DNA of 64,000 bases from Solimonas sp. (GTDB taxonomy: Bacteria; Pseudomonadota; Gammaproteobacteria; Nevskiales; Nevskiaceae): assembly GCA_030149365.1 (NCBI GenBank), contig JASBRP010000031.1:1-64000 (forward strand), read 5' to 3'. A model generated the notes under the pieces. It had not been told where the DNA came from. It worked only from the letters and a program-made list of their open reading frames with translations, and did not search any database. The position numbers and the translations under genes are program-made. Below are positions 1-9,248 of this stretch, piece by piece; positions within the stretch are counted from its first letter, which is position 1, and every line of letters begins with the position of its first letter.

Positions 1-1
1 C

Positions 2-403
2 GAAGTGCTGCGCGACGGCTACGACGAAGCCCTGACCCTGGACACCCAGGGCTACATCGCCGAGGGCAGCGCCGAGAACATCTTCCTGGTGATCCGCGGC
101 GAGCTGCACACCCCGGACCTGACCGCCTGCCTGGACGGCATCACCCGCCGTACCGTCATGCAGCTGGCCCAGGACAACGGCCTGAAGATCGTCGAGCGCC
201 GCATCACCCGTGACGAGGTCTACGTCGCCGACGAGGCCTTCTTCACCGGCACCGCGGCCGAAGTGACCCCGATCCGCGAAGTGGACAACCGCCCCATCGG
301 CAGCGGCTCGCGCGGGCCGATCACCGAGAAGCTGCAGAAGCAGTACCTGCAGCTGGTCAAGGGCGAGAGCAGCCAATACCCGGAGTGGCTCAGCCACGTC
401 TGA
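2..403 (+). CDS. ilvE: Branched-chain amino acid aminotransferase, 3' part only
   Basis: This is the C-terminal 130 or so residues of a fold-type IV PLP aminotransferase; the 5' part lies outside the window. The enzyme transaminates valine, leucine and isoleucine with 2-oxoglutarate in the cytoplasm. The segments seen are typical of IlvE: GYIAEGSAENIF, where the acidic residue and the SAEN turn contact cofactor and substrate, then the DGITRRTVMQLA stretch, then the FFTGTAAEVTPI phosphate-binding turn. The reading frame is open from base 2, so no start can be assigned. A strong hairpin terminator follows immediately. The fragment is otherwise ordinary for the family. Confidence 0.93.
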   Translation, partial: EVLRDGYDEALTLDTQGYIAEGSAENIFLVIRGELHTPDLTACLDGITRRTVMQLAQDNGLKIVERRITRDEVYVADEAFFTGTAAEVTPIREVDNRPIGSGSRGPITEKLQKQYLQLVKGESSQYPEWLSHV

Positions 404-418
404 GCGGTCCGCAGCACG

Positions 419-448
419 AAAAAGCCCCGGCAGTGCCGGGGCTTTTTT
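419..448. terminator. Rho-independent terminator, bidirectional
   Basis: A perfect hairpin with arms AGCCCCGGC and GCCGGGGCT is flanked by an A-run on the left and a T-run on the right, so it can act on both strands. It separates ilvE from the convergent FAD-oxidase gene, which ends at 477. Confidence 0.92.
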
Positions 449-476
449 GTTGCTCTCCCGCTCAGGGCGAGGCAAT

Positions 477-1859
477 TCAGCCCAACTCCAGCACCTTGCC
501 CGGATTGAGGATGCCCTTGGGGTCCAGGCTGCGCTTGAGCAGGTGCATCAGCGCGATCTCGTCGGCCGAGCGCGAGATGCCCAGCTTGCCGCGCTTCTCG
601 GTGCCGATGCCATGCTCGGCGGAGATCGAGCCGCCGATGGGTTCCAGCGGCGCGTAGACCTCCGCGTCGGACTGCTCGTGCTGTCCCTCGCCCTCGCAGC
701 CGGGGTGGACGAACAGGTGCAGGTTGCCGTCGCCGATATGCCCGATCACATCGCAGCGGCTCTTGGGCCAGCGCTGCGTCAGGCGGCCCTGCACGGTGGT
801 GATGTACTGCTCCATCTCGCGGATCGGCAGGCTGACGTCGTAGAGGAAGATCGGCTTGCGCTGGTACAGCGCCGAGAAGTTCTCGCGGATTTCCCAGAGC
901 GCCCGGCGCTCGGTATCGGACTGCGGGATCACCGCGTCGGCCACCAGCCCCTCTTCCAGCGCCTGCGCCATCACAGCCTCGAACTGCTCGCGGTCGGCCT
1001 CGGGGTTGGCGCCCTCGGCCTCCAGCACCACGTAGTAGGCGTGCTCGCGCTCCATCGGCGCTCGATGCCATCCTGGCGCCGTCACTTCGCGAAAGTAGTC
1101 GCCCCACATCACCTCGTAGGCGCTGAGCTGGCCGCCCAGGGACTGCTGCAGGCGCTTGAGCAGGCCGGTCACGTGGCCGAAGCTGGCCAGGGCCACCATC
1201 GCGGTATTGCGGCTCACCGGCAGCTCTTCCAGGCGCACCACCACACGCGTGACCACGCCCAGCGTGCCCTCGCTGCCGATGAACAGTTGCTTGAGGTCGT
1301 AGCCGGCGTTGTTCTTCAGCATGTGGTTCATCGAGGAGATCACAGTGCCGTCCGCCAGCACCGCCTCCAGGCCCAGCACGCGGCTGCGCATCATGCCGTA
1401 GCGGATCACGTTGATGCCGCCGGCATTGGTGGCGACATTGCCGCCCACCGTGCAGGAGCCACGCGCACCCAGGTCCACCGGGAACATCAGCCCCTGCTCG
1501 CGCACCGCTTCCTGCAGGCGCTGCAGTACCACGCCGGCCTGTACCGTGGCCGTGCGGCCGACCGGATCGATGTCCTCGATCGCGGTCATGCGCTCCAGCG
1601 AGATCACGACGCTGGAGGTGTCGGTGGTGGCGCCCTCCACGCAGCCGGTGAGGCCGCCCTGCGTCACCACCGGCTGGCCACGCTCGTGGCAGATCTGCAG
1701 AAGCCGGGACAGTTCGGCGGTGCTGCGCGGACGCACCAGCGCCGCGGCGCGCATCGGCGACGGGTCCCAGTAGCTGTTGACCCGGTCGGCCACGCGCTCC
1801 GGTGGCAGCACGGCGTCGGTGCCCAGGGCTGCGGTCAATACTTCGAGAATGCTGCTCAT
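477..1859 (-). CDS. FAD-linked 2-hydroxyacid dehydrogenase (GlcD/LdhD family)
   Basis: A 460-residue flavoprotein of the PCMH-type FAD-binding family (GlcD, D-lactate and D-2-hydroxyglutarate dehydrogenases), oxidising a D-2-hydroxyacid. The N-terminal FAD domain shows VTQGGLTGCVEGAT and GSCTVGGNVATNAGG; the C-terminal domain carries HIGDGNLHLFVHPG and SAEHGIGTEKRGKL, the metal and substrate histidines, and the usual ending DPKGILNPGKVLEL. The ATG at 1859 is preceded by GAGAGGCGAG at a normal distance. It lies 13 bp after the esterase gene and is the last gene of the receptor-esterase operon. That context suggests it oxidises a hydroxyacid released by the esterase, but the substrate is not shown by sequence. 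Confidence 0.85.
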   Translation of the reverse strand: MSSILEVLTAALGTDAVLPPERVADRVNSYWDPSPMRAAALVRPRSTAELSRLLQICHERGQPVVTQGGLTGCVEGATTDTSSVVISLERMTAIEDIDPVGRTATVQAGVVLQRLQEAVREQGLMFPVDLGARGSCTVGGNVATNAGGINVIRYGMMRSRVLGLEAVLADGTVISSMNHMLKNNAGYDLKQLFIGSEGTLGVVTRVVVRLEELPVSRNTAMVALASFGHVTGLLKRLQQSLGGQLSAYEVMWGDYFREVTAPGWHRAPMEREHAYYVVLEAEGANPEADREQFEAVMAQALEEGLVADAVIPQSDTERRALWEIRENFSALYQRKPIFLYDVSLPIREMEQYITTVQGRLTQRWPKSRCDVIGHIGDGNLHLFVHPGCEGEGQHEQSDAEVYAPLEPIGGSISAEHGIGTEKRGKLGISRSADEIALMHLLKRSLDPKGILNPGKVLELG

Positions 1860-1872
1860 GGAATCTCGCCTC

Positions 1873-3588
1873 TCAGGCAGCGACCGGACAGCCGATCGCG
1901 GTATCAGAAACAGTGTCGGGAACAGCACTGGCAACGGCATACCCCGCCTTCAGCGACAGCGCGACGGCGCGAGGATAGACGCTGCTGTGGGTCTCGCCCT
2001 CCAGGCACTCGCAGCGCAGATCCAGCGCCGGCCGCTGCTCACGCAGGAGCCGGCCCCATTCCTCGGTACGATCGATGCCGGCCATGCGGTTGAACGCATT
2101 GTCCCTCTCCAGGCTGCCGAGTGTCAGCACCGCCAGGCCGGCACGCGGAGTCATGTCCCCGCGCTGCGTATGGTTCAGCAACCAGGAATCGCTGATGCCG
2201 ACGCCGGGGCTGACGGCAAAGTAGCGCCGGAACGGCGAGTCCGGCCGGTACAGCGCATAGCCGACGAAGGTGCCGCCAGCCGAATGGCCCAGCAGGCCCA
2301 GGTCGCCGGCATCGACCGGCAACTGCCGCTGCAGCAGCGGCAGCAGATCATCGACGATGAAGCGGAAGAACTCCGGCGCCCGGCCCAGGCGCCGCCGGGC
2401 ATCCTGGCCGCGCACCGCGAACAGGCTGCGGAACACGCGACCGAGATCGTCGCCATAGGCATAGCCCCGCGGTGCCGGCGGCGAGAATTCCTCGAAGCGC
2501 CGGAAGGCGAACTCCATCGGCCCCTCGCTGCGCGGGGTGCCAATGCCGATCACGAGGGTCTCGGCGATCTCGCCGGCCGCCGCCATGCGGGCGGCGGCTT
2601 CCGCCACCGTGGAGAATTCGATGTTGGCATCCAGCACCAGCAGCGTCGGGTAGCGGCGCAGGCTGGCCGGCGCATACGACGCCGGCAGCGACACGAAGAT
2701 CTCGAAGTTGCGCGCCATCTGCTCCGCGCGCAGCAGTTGCCGGTTGGCCGGGTCAAAGGCCGTCGGCGGCCGGCGCCGCAGGCGCCGGAAAACCGGGGAC
2801 AGCAGTTCCATCAGGCCGCTGACGGCCCGCTTGCCCATCGGCACGACGTTGTCGCCGTAGTTCTTGCCGGTGCCCCAGAGGCTGCGCAGGCCATCCAGCA
2901 GTGCCGGCATGGCCAGCGTGCTGGCACCGAGCCCGGGCTGCCAGCGCAGCGACACCGCGGCACCGCCGGCTGCCTTGGAAAGCGCCTTGCCGAACTCCTG
3001 CCAGTCCACCTCGCCGGCGCGGCCGGTGGCGGTGATGGACAGCTTGCGTCCAGCGCCAGGCTTGGCCGGCAGGTCCCTGAAGCGGCGCAGCACGGCGCTG
3101 GCCCGGGCCAGGTCATGCTCGCCCGCAATGAAGCGGCCGATGCCCTCGACACCGCCCAGCAGCGCCTGCAGCACCACGCCGGCCGCGGCATTGCAGCCGT
3201 ACAGTGCTACCTCGTCTTCCTCGACACGGTAGTGCTCGCGGCACCAGGCCAGGATCTCGCCACCGATCATCGCCGCGAGCCGGCCTGCGGCCTGGGCTGC
3301 GCCATCGCCGCCCAGGCCCGGCAAGCCCACCACGATGCATTCGCGGTTCTCGCTGGTGTCCGACATCAGGCGGCTCATCTCCACCGCGGAGCCGAACAGC
3401 CCTTCCGCATCCAGCACGAACAGCAGCGGAAAGCGCCCGCGACGCGAACCCTCGTAGCTCTTGGGCAGGGCCACGCACAGTTCACGCAGGGCGCCACCGG
3501 CCTCGACGGCGTGACGTTCAACATTGGCGAGACGGTCGGCGGCGGCATCGGCCCTGAGGACGAAGAGCGGTTGCATTTCAGAAGTCAT
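1873..3588 (-). CDS. Two-domain esterase (PF00756-like), N-terminal half degenerate
   Basis: A 571-residue protein made of two tandem esterase-D/enterochelin-esterase-like alpha/beta-hydrolase halves. The C-terminal half keeps the nucleophile elbow GHSAGG (Ser about 436) and a late GETH histidine. The N-terminal half has GCNAAAG at residues 131-137 where GxSxG is expected, so it is probably non-catalytic. No signal peptide is visible, so the protein is likely cytoplasmic. The start codon overlaps the last 11 bp of the receptor gene, implying translational coupling. The whole domain plan is shared with the gene at 15143-16798, including the linker motif around RSLWGTGKNYGD. The substrate is unknown; ester cleavage of an imported ligand is the simplest reading. 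Confidence 0.8.
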   Translation of the reverse strand: MTSEMQPLFVLRADAAADRLANVERHAVEAGGALRELCVALPKSYEGSRRGRFPLLFVLDAEGLFGSAVEMSRLMSDTSENRECIVVGLPGLGGDGAAQAAGRLAAMIGGEILAWCREHYRVEEDEVALYGCNAAAGVVLQALLGGVEGIGRFIAGEHDLARASAVLRRFRDLPAKPGAGRKLSITATGRAGEVDWQEFGKALSKAAGGAAVSLRWQPGLGASTLAMPALLDGLRSLWGTGKNYGDNVVPMGKRAVSGLMELLSPVFRRLRRRPPTAFDPANRQLLRAEQMARNFEIFVSLPASYAPASLRRYPTLLVLDANIEFSTVAEAAARMAAAGEIAETLVIGIGTPRSEGPMEFAFRRFEEFSPPAPRGYAYGDDLGRVFRSLFAVRGQDARRRLGRAPEFFRFIVDDLLPLLQRQLPVDAGDLGLLGHSAGGTFVGYALYRPDSPFRRYFAVSPGVGISDSWLLNHTQRGDMTPRAGLAVLTLGSLERDNAFNRMAGIDRTEEWGRLLREQRPALDLRCECLEGETHSSVYPRAVALSLKAGYAVASAVPDTVSDTAIGCPVAA

Positions 3589-6088
3589 AGCTGAGCCTCA
3601 GACCGATCACGCGCGGCGTGATGACCGTGTACTGGGCGATGGGAGCGGAGATGGCGACGACGGCGCGCTTGTCGGTGAGGTTGTCGCCGAACAACTGCAG
3701 GCGCCAGCTCTGGCGGCTGATGCCGATGCTGGCCTTGAGCTGGTCGTAGGCGTCGATGACGATGTCGTCCACGTCCTCGGAGCGGAAGATCACCGACTGC
3801 TTGTCGATGTACGAATAGGTGGCCGAGAACTCGCCCTGCAGGTCCATCGGCAGCAGCCAGGTGTAGGCCAGCGTGCTGCTCCAGGTCAGCTTGGGGCTGT
3901 TCGGCAGTGCCGAGCCCTTGACCACGTTGCTGCCTTCGCGGGGCTTGGTCACCTCGCCGTCGTTGTAGCCCAGGTTCAGGCTCCACATCAGCCCTTCCAG
4001 CGGCATCCAGGTGGTACCCAGCTCGGCGCCCAGCAGCTGCGCATCACCGGCATTGGCCAGGTAGGCGAAGTCCGTGGGCACGATGCCCAGGCGCGCCGTG
4101 CCGACCACCGTGCCCTGCATGTCTTCCCAGTCGATGTGGTAGAGCGCCAGGTTCGCGATCAGCGTACCGTCCAGCCAGCTCGACTTCAGGCCGATCTCCT
4201 TGTTCCAGACATAGTCCGGATCCACGATCGGCGGGCCGCTGGCCAGCGCCGCGTAGACGTTCGGCGTGCCGGAGCGGAAGCCGCGCGCCACCGTGGCATA
4301 GGCCATGTGGTCGTCGGTGATGTGCCAGGACAGCGAGACCTTCGGCAGGATGCCCTGCGTGCGCAGCTCCTGGCCGAAGTACTTTCTCGCGGTGCCGGTC
4401 TGCGGGTCGATGTTGCTCGGGTCGGTGGCCAGCAGGAAGGCCTCCACGCCGTAGAACTGTGTATCGATGAAGAAGGACACATCCTCGCGGAAGGCGCGAA
4501 GGCCGCCGATCAGCTCCAGCTTGCCGGGCAACAGCTCCCAGTTCACCTCGCCATAGGCCGCGATCTGCTTGAAGGTCTCGTCGCCGAAGCCCTGCTCCTG
4601 CCGCCCCTGGATCGGGTTGAAACCACGCAGCAGGCCGTTGAACAGGCCCGTAGGATCATCGGGGATCACGTCCTCGCGCTTCTCCTGGTCAAAGCGCTGG
4701 CTGCGGTCGCGGTAGAACAGCCCGCCGATCCAGTCGAAGCGCTCGTCGCCCGCCGACACCAGGCGCAGCTCCTGCGAGAACGACTCCAGCTGCGTCAGCA
4801 CCTGGGTGGAAGCATTGGAGAAGATGTCCGGCGCGGTGAGCCCCAGCTTGCCGAACTGCGTCTGCAGCAGCGACTGCAGCACCGGCGTGCGGCGACGGCT
4901 GTCGCGATCGGTGTTGTAGAAGGCGCTGACCGCGGTGAGCTGTGCGAAGGACAGGTCCCAGCGCGCCGTCAGGGCATGGATGTCGAACTCCGTCAGGGCG
5001 TACTGGTCCTCGCGGCGCGAGTTGGTCAGCACCTCCTGCTTGCCCGGGTCCACGGTCGGGAACTGGTCGCGGTCGGTCTTCTCGTAGAAGTACATGTACT
5101 CCAGCTCGAAGACGTCCCAGGGCTTGTAGGACAGGATCGCGCGCAGCGAGCGGTCGTCCTCGGAGTCCGCGTCCTCGCGGTCCAGCGCGGTGTAGTCCAC
5201 ATAGCCGCCGGTATGGCGCATCGTGCCGACGATACGGGCGGCGAGGCGGTCCTCCAGGATCGGCAGGTTCACCGCGCCGCGGAAGTCGCGGCTGGGCGCG
5301 CCGTCGGAAGTCACCGAGTACATGGCGGCGGTGCGGAACACCCACTCGTCCATGTCCGGCGCCATGGTGATCATCTTGATCGCGCCACCCATCGAGCCCT
5401 CGCCGTACAGCGTGCCCTGCGGGCCCTTGAGGATCTCCACGCGGTTCAGGTCGAACAGGTTCAGGTCCGGGAACACGCCGGAACCCTGGATCGCCACGTC
5501 ATTCAGATACACGCCCGTGGTCGGCGAGCCGGCGCCGTAGCCGAGATCCGAGGCGTTGACGTTGGAGATGCCGCGGATGCTGATCTTGGACGAGCCGTTG
5601 CCCGACTTCTGCAGCGACACGCTCGGCACCTCGAGCAGGTAGTCCTGCATGCCCTTGGCGCCGGCCTTGTCCAGGCCCTCGCCGCCGAAGACCTGCGCGC
5701 CACCGACCACGTCCTGGATGCTCTGCTCGCGGTAGGCCGCCGTCACCACGATCTCCTCCACCTGGCGGCTGGAGGGCGCCGAGGCCATGGCCGGGACCGG
5801 CTGCGGCTTCTGCGCCACCGGGATCACGTCCAGCGCTTCCGGCTCGGCTACGGTGGCGGGTTGCGCCGCCGCATCGCCGGCCGCCGGCGCGGTGTCCTGC
5901 GATGCGGCCTGCGGGATGGCATCGGCCACGGCGGCAGGAGCCGCAGGCGGCTCCGCCATCAAGGCATCCAGAAAGTCCGCATCCTCCGCCGCCGGGCTAG
6001 CGGGCTCGGCCTCCTGCGCGGTGGCAGTGGCCGCCACCGTCAGCACGACGATCGCGGCCACGGCGCGCGACAGCCCGGAAATCTTCAT
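3578..6088 (-). CDS. TonB-dependent outer-membrane receptor (set A)
   Basis: An 836-residue receptor importing an unidentified ligand across the outer membrane using TonB energy. A signal peptide covers about residues 1-24. An unusual Ala/Pro-rich extension of about 85 residues follows, carrying DFLDALMA (38-45) and IPVAQKPQPVPA (89-100). Then come the TonB box EEIVVTA (111-117), the plug with the GISN and EILKGPQGTLYG motifs, and a beta-barrel ending in Phe. The ATG at 6088 has GAGGAGAGCGTC just upstream. It is first in an operon with an esterase and an FAD oxidase, and divergent from a TetR gene. The receptor at 16808-19273 shares the extension motifs and the gene order. Confidence 0.92.
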   Translation of the reverse strand: MKISGLSRAVAAIVVLTVAATATAQEAEPASPAAEDADFLDALMAEPPAAPAAVADAIPQAASQDTAPAAGDAAAQPATVAEPEALDVIPVAQKPQPVPAMASAPSSRQVEEIVVTAAYREQSIQDVVGGAQVFGGEGLDKAGAKGMQDYLLEVPSVSLQKSGNGSSKISIRGISNVNASDLGYGAGSPTTGVYLNDVAIQGSGVFPDLNLFDLNRVEILKGPQGTLYGEGSMGGAIKMITMAPDMDEWVFRTAAMYSVTSDGAPSRDFRGAVNLPILEDRLAARIVGTMRHTGGYVDYTALDREDADSEDDRSLRAILSYKPWDVFELEYMYFYEKTDRDQFPTVDPGKQEVLTNSRREDQYALTEFDIHALTARWDLSFAQLTAVSAFYNTDRDSRRRTPVLQSLLQTQFGKLGLTAPDIFSNASTQVLTQLESFSQELRLVSAGDERFDWIGGLFYRDRSQRFDQEKREDVIPDDPTGLFNGLLRGFNPIQGRQEQGFGDETFKQIAAYGEVNWELLPGKLELIGGLRAFREDVSFFIDTQFYGVEAFLLATDPSNIDPQTGTARKYFGQELRTQGILPKVSLSWHITDDHMAYATVARGFRSGTPNVYAALASGPPIVDPDYVWNKEIGLKSSWLDGTLIANLALYHIDWEDMQGTVVGTARLGIVPTDFAYLANAGDAQLLGAELGTTWMPLEGLMWSLNLGYNDGEVTKPREGSNVVKGSALPNSPKLTWSSTLAYTWLLPMDLQGEFSATYSYIDKQSVIFRSEDVDDIVIDAYDQLKASIGISRQSWRLQLFGDNLTDKRAVVAISAPIAQYTVITPRVIGLRLSYDF

Positions 6089-6147
6089 GACGCTCTCCTC
6101 GCAGCAGCGCTACACTAATATGCAGCGTCTATTAATACTCTATGATT

Positions 6148-6168
6148 TTCAATATATTATGTATTGAA
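6148..6168. promoter_or_regulatory. Candidate TetR operator (set A)
   Basis: An inverted repeat TTCAATA-N7-TATTGAA with perfect 7-bp arms lies in the AT-rich gap between the divergent receptor and TetR genes. Location and symmetry fit autoregulation by the TetR protein; binding is inferred. Confidence 0.5.
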
Positions 6169-6196
6169 TTGGTCCGCAAGGGGAACCCGCCACATC

Positions 6197-6838
6197 ATGA
6201 AAACCGCCAAACCCGCGCCGGCCGGCAAGCCGCGGCTGTCGCGTGCCGAGCAGAAACTGCAGCGCAGTCAGGACCTGCTGCAGGCCGCGCGCATCAAGTT
6301 CATGGAGAAGGGCTACGAGGCCGTCACCATCGACGACGTCGCCGAATACGCCGGCATGTCGCGCATGCCGGTCTATTCCCTGTTCGGCGACAAGCAGAAC
6401 CTGTTCTTCGAGCTCTGGCACAGCACGGTCGGCCAGTTGTCCAAGCGCCTGGTCAGCGTCTCGGCGCCGGGCCAGCCGCTGCGAAACAAGCTCACGGCGC
6501 TGGCCGACCTGATCGGCCAGGGCGATGGCGCCGCCTCCCCCGACGATCCGGGCATGAGCCTGTTCTTCGTGGTGCAGACCATCGCGCTGAGCCGGCCGGA
6601 GATCGCCGCCAAGCTGCGCGTCACCGCACAGGAGATCGTCGCCGACTTCACCGACTTCATCCGCGACGCCAGCCACGCCAAGGGCGAGCGACTGCGCAGC
6701 GATCCCGAAACGGTCGCCGTCCATATCGTTGCCCACATCAACGGCCTGTCGACGGCGCAGTTCCAGACCGGCAAGCGCTACCTCGATCCACGCGAGTTGG
6801 CCGAGATCTTCATCGGCATCGCCATCAAGACCGCATGA
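6197..6838 (+). CDS. TetR-family transcriptional regulator (set A)
   Basis: A 213-residue one-component regulator. The N-terminal helix-turn-helix covers roughly residues 20-70 (AARIKFMEKGYEAVTIDDVAEYAGMSRMPVYSLFGDK), followed by an all-helical ligand domain ending with the distinctive HINGLSTAQFQTG. The ATG at 6197 is preferred to an in-frame TTG at 6164, which lies inside the candidate operator. The gene is divergent from the receptor and its stop overlaps the start of the polyol dehydrogenase (ATGA), so the regulator is cotranscribed with sugar genes. It is clearly paralogous to the TetR at 19388-20026. The ligand is unknown. Confidence 0.9.
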   Translation: MKTAKPAPAGKPRLSRAEQKLQRSQDLLQAARIKFMEKGYEAVTIDDVAEYAGMSRMPVYSLFGDKQNLFFELWHSTVGQLSKRLVSVSAPGQPLRNKLTALADLIGQGDGAASPDDPGMSLFFVVQTIALSRPEIAAKLRVTAQEIVADFTDFIRDASHAKGERLRSDPETVAVHIVAHINGLSTAQFQTGKRYLDPRELAEIFIGIAIKTA

Positions 6839-8328
6839 GCGCCCGCCTGTCGCTGCGCGCCAGCGAGCTGGAGCGGATCGCGCGCACCGCGGTCGACGGC
6901 ACCGCCGTGGACACGCCACGCTATACGCGGCAGATGCAAAAACGCATCTGCCACCTCGGCGTCGGCGGCTTCCACCGCGCGCACCAGGCACTGGTGCTGC
7001 ATCGCCTGCTGCAGCAGGGACTGGCCGACGGCTGGGGCCTCTGCGGCATCGGCCTGCGCGCCGCCGACCGCCCGATGCACCAAGCCCTGCAGGCCCAGGA
7101 CGGCCTCTACTCGCTGTGGGAACTGGAAGGCGATCAGCGCCGCGTCACCGTGGTCGGCTCGATCATGGATCATCTCGACGCCAGCGACGACAGCCGCGCC
7201 GCTGTGGCGCTGCTGGCCGACGCAGATACCCTCATCGTCTCGCTGACCGTCACCGAGGCCGGCTACTGCCTGGATGCCACCGGTGCCCTGGATACCCTGC
7301 ACCCCGACATCGTCCACGACCTCGCCCACCCCGCCCGCCCGCGCAGCGCGCCGGGCCTGCTGGTCGCCGCCCTCGCCGCACGCCGCGCCGCCGGCATCGG
7401 CGGCTTCACGGCCATGTCCTGCGACAACCTGGTCGGCAACGGCCACCGCCTGCGGGCCGCCGTGCTGGGCCTCGCCACGCACCTCGACCCGTCACTGGTA
7501 CCGTGGATCCAGGCCCAGGCCAGCTTCCCCTGCTCGATGGTCGACCGCATCACGCCGGCCGCCGATCCCGCGCGCAGCGCGCGCCTCTGCGCCGACTGGG
7601 GCTTGGACGACCGCATTCCCGTGGTCTGCGAGCCCTGGCTGCAGTGGGTGATGGAAGACCGCTTCGTCGCCGGACGTCCGCCCTTCGAGCAGGCCGGCGT
7701 GGTGTTCTCCGATGAGGTCGAGCGCTACGAGGACATGAAGGTCGGCCTGCTCAACGGCGGACACAGCGCCATCTCGCACCTGGGCCTGCTGCTGGGTTAC
7801 ACGCGGGTGCACGAGGCGCTGGCCGATCCCCTGGTGCGTGACTGGCATCTCGGCTACATGCAGGAAGTGGCGGCCACGCTGCAGCCCCTGAACCGCGTGG
7901 ACTGTCACGACTACCAGGCCTCGCTGGCGCGCCGCTTCGCCAACGCCGCCATCGAGGACCGCCTGCTGCGCCTGGCCATGGACAGCTCCACCAAGTTCCC
8001 CCAGGTGCTGCTGCCGCCAACGATCCGGCGCCTGCAGGCCGGGCAGACGCTCGATCACCTGGCCACCGCCATCGCACTGTGGATCGTCTACCTCGCCGGC
8101 CTCGCGCAGGACCCGGCGCAGCGCCGTGAGTATGTCGACCACGACAGCGATGGGCTGATCGCACTGGCCGTCGCCGCGACCGCCAGCCGCCAGGCCGACG
8201 CATTCCTGGCCTCGAAGCTATCATTGCCGCCCGCGTTGGCCACACCGTTCGCAGACGCCGTCACGCGGCAGCTGCGTTCGCTGCTCCAGCGCACACCCCG
8301 CGACCATATCCGGAGCCTCGCGCAATGA
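6835..8328 (+). CDS. Mannitol 2-dehydrogenase / long-chain polyol dehydrogenase
   Basis: A 497-residue NAD(P)-dependent polyol dehydrogenase of the mannitol dehydrogenase/fructuronate reductase family, oxidising a polyol such as D-mannitol to D-fructose in the cytoplasm. The N-terminal Rossmann segment is ICHLGVGGFHRAHQA. The catalytic signature KVGLLNGGH gives Lys302, Asn307 and His310, with the same spacing as the Lys/Asn/His set of Pseudomonas mannitol 2-dehydrogenase. The start overlaps the TetR stop, and the stop overlaps the kinase start (ATGA). Pairing with a fructokinase supports a polyol-to-fructose-phosphate route. Fructuronate reductase is the main alternative. Confidence 0.88.
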   Translation: MSARLSLRASELERIARTAVDGTAVDTPRYTRQMQKRICHLGVGGFHRAHQALVLHRLLQQGLADGWGLCGIGLRAADRPMHQALQAQDGLYSLWELEGDQRRVTVVGSIMDHLDASDDSRAAVALLADADTLIVSLTVTEAGYCLDATGALDTLHPDIVHDLAHPARPRSAPGLLVAALAARRAAGIGGFTAMSCDNLVGNGHRLRAAVLGLATHLDPSLVPWIQAQASFPCSMVDRITPAADPARSARLCADWGLDDRIPVVCEPWLQWVMEDRFVAGRPPFEQAGVVFSDEVERYEDMKVGLLNGGHSAISHLGLLLGYTRVHEALADPLVRDWHLGYMQEVAATLQPLNRVDCHDYQASLARRFANAAIEDRLLRLAMDSSTKFPQVLLPPTIRRLQAGQTLDHLATAIALWIVYLAGLAQDPAQRREYVDHDSDGLIALAVAATASRQADAFLASKLSLPPALATPFADAVTRQLRSLLQRTPRDHIRSLAQ

Positions 8329-9248
8329 CCGCCTCTTCCTCGCCTGCCCTCGTGGTCTTCGGCGAGGCCCTCACCGACTTCGTCCACCATGGCGACGGAC
8401 GCTGGCAAAGCGCCGCCGGCGGCGCCTGCTGGAACGTGGCACGCGTCGCGGCCACGCTGGGCACGTCCGCCGCCTGGGCCGGCGCGGTCAGCAACGATGC
8501 CTTTGGCCAGCAGATCGTAGAGCAGTCGCGCATCGCCGGCCTGGACCTGGACTACATCCAGGTGGTGGACAAGCCGCCCCTGCTGGCCATGGTCACGCAG
8601 ATCGATCCGCCGCGTTACCTGTTCATCGGCAACGACGCCGCGGACCTAGCCTTCGACGCCACGCGCATGCCGGCCGGCTGGCAGGGCGGCTGCCGGATCG
8701 CGCACTTCGGCTGCATCAGCCTGGTGCGACAGCCGCTGGGCGAACGCCTGCTGCACATCGCCGAGTCCCTGAAGCTGGCCGGCGTGCAGATCAGCTTCGA
8801 CCCCAACCACCGCGCGCTGATGGGCCCGGACTACCCGGCGCTGTTCGCACGCCTGGCCGCCATCGCGGACATCCTCAAGGTCTCCGACGAGGACCTGGCC
8901 GGCATCTACCCCGGGCTGCCGCTGCAGGAGTCCTTGCAGCGGGTGCTGGAGCTGGCGCCCCGCGCCCGCATCGTCCACACCCACGGCGCCGCCGGCATGA
9001 CCCTGCACTACGCCGGCATGCGCCTGGCGCAGGCCTCCTTCCCAGTACAGGTGGCCGACACTGTCGGCGCCGGCGACGCGTGCATGGGCGCCTTCCTCGC
9101 CCACCGGCTGGCCGAGCCGGACGCCCCGCCCGCGGCGGCCCTGCGCTATGCCGCCGCGGCCGGCGCCGCCACCTGCATGCAGGTCGGCGCCCACGCGCCC
9201 TCGCCAGGCGAACTGGATGCCCTGCTGGACCGCGCTGCCGTCGACTGA
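8325..9248 (+). CDS. PfkB-family sugar kinase, probable fructokinase
   Basis: A 307-residue ribokinase/PfkB-fold kinase that phosphorylates a sugar with ATP. The N-terminal signature is GGACWNVARVAATLG and the C-terminal signature is ADTVGAGDACMGAF, containing the catalytic Asp and anion-hole glycines. Its ATG overlaps the dehydrogenase stop. Because the upstream enzyme would make fructose from mannitol, phosphorylation of fructose is the likely reaction; the sequence alone does not fix the sugar. It is the last gene of the three-gene TetR operon. Confidence 0.88.
   Translation: MTASSSPALVVFGEALTDFVHHGDGRWQSAAGGACWNVARVAATLGTSAAWAGAVSNDAFGQQIVEQSRIAGLDLDYIQVVDKPPLLAMVTQIDPPRYLFIGNDAADLAFDATRMPAGWQGGCRIAHFGCISLVRQPLGERLLHIAESLKLAGVQISFDPNHRALMGPDYPALFARLAAIADILKVSDEDLAGIYPGLPLQESLQRVLELAPRARIVHTHGAAGMTLHYAGMRLAQASFPVQVADTVGAGDACMGAFLAHRLAEPDAPPAAALRYAAAAGAATCMQVGAHAPSPGELDALLDRAAVD

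Noticed and set aside
447-2093. Long plus-strand frame over the FAD-oxidase gene
   Set aside because: His/Arg/Ala-rich composition without family motifs; it is the antisense shadow of a clear flavoprotein gene.
3524-6118. 864-codon frame opposite the first receptor
   Set aside because: Low-complexity antisense of a TonB receptor; high G+C removes stops.
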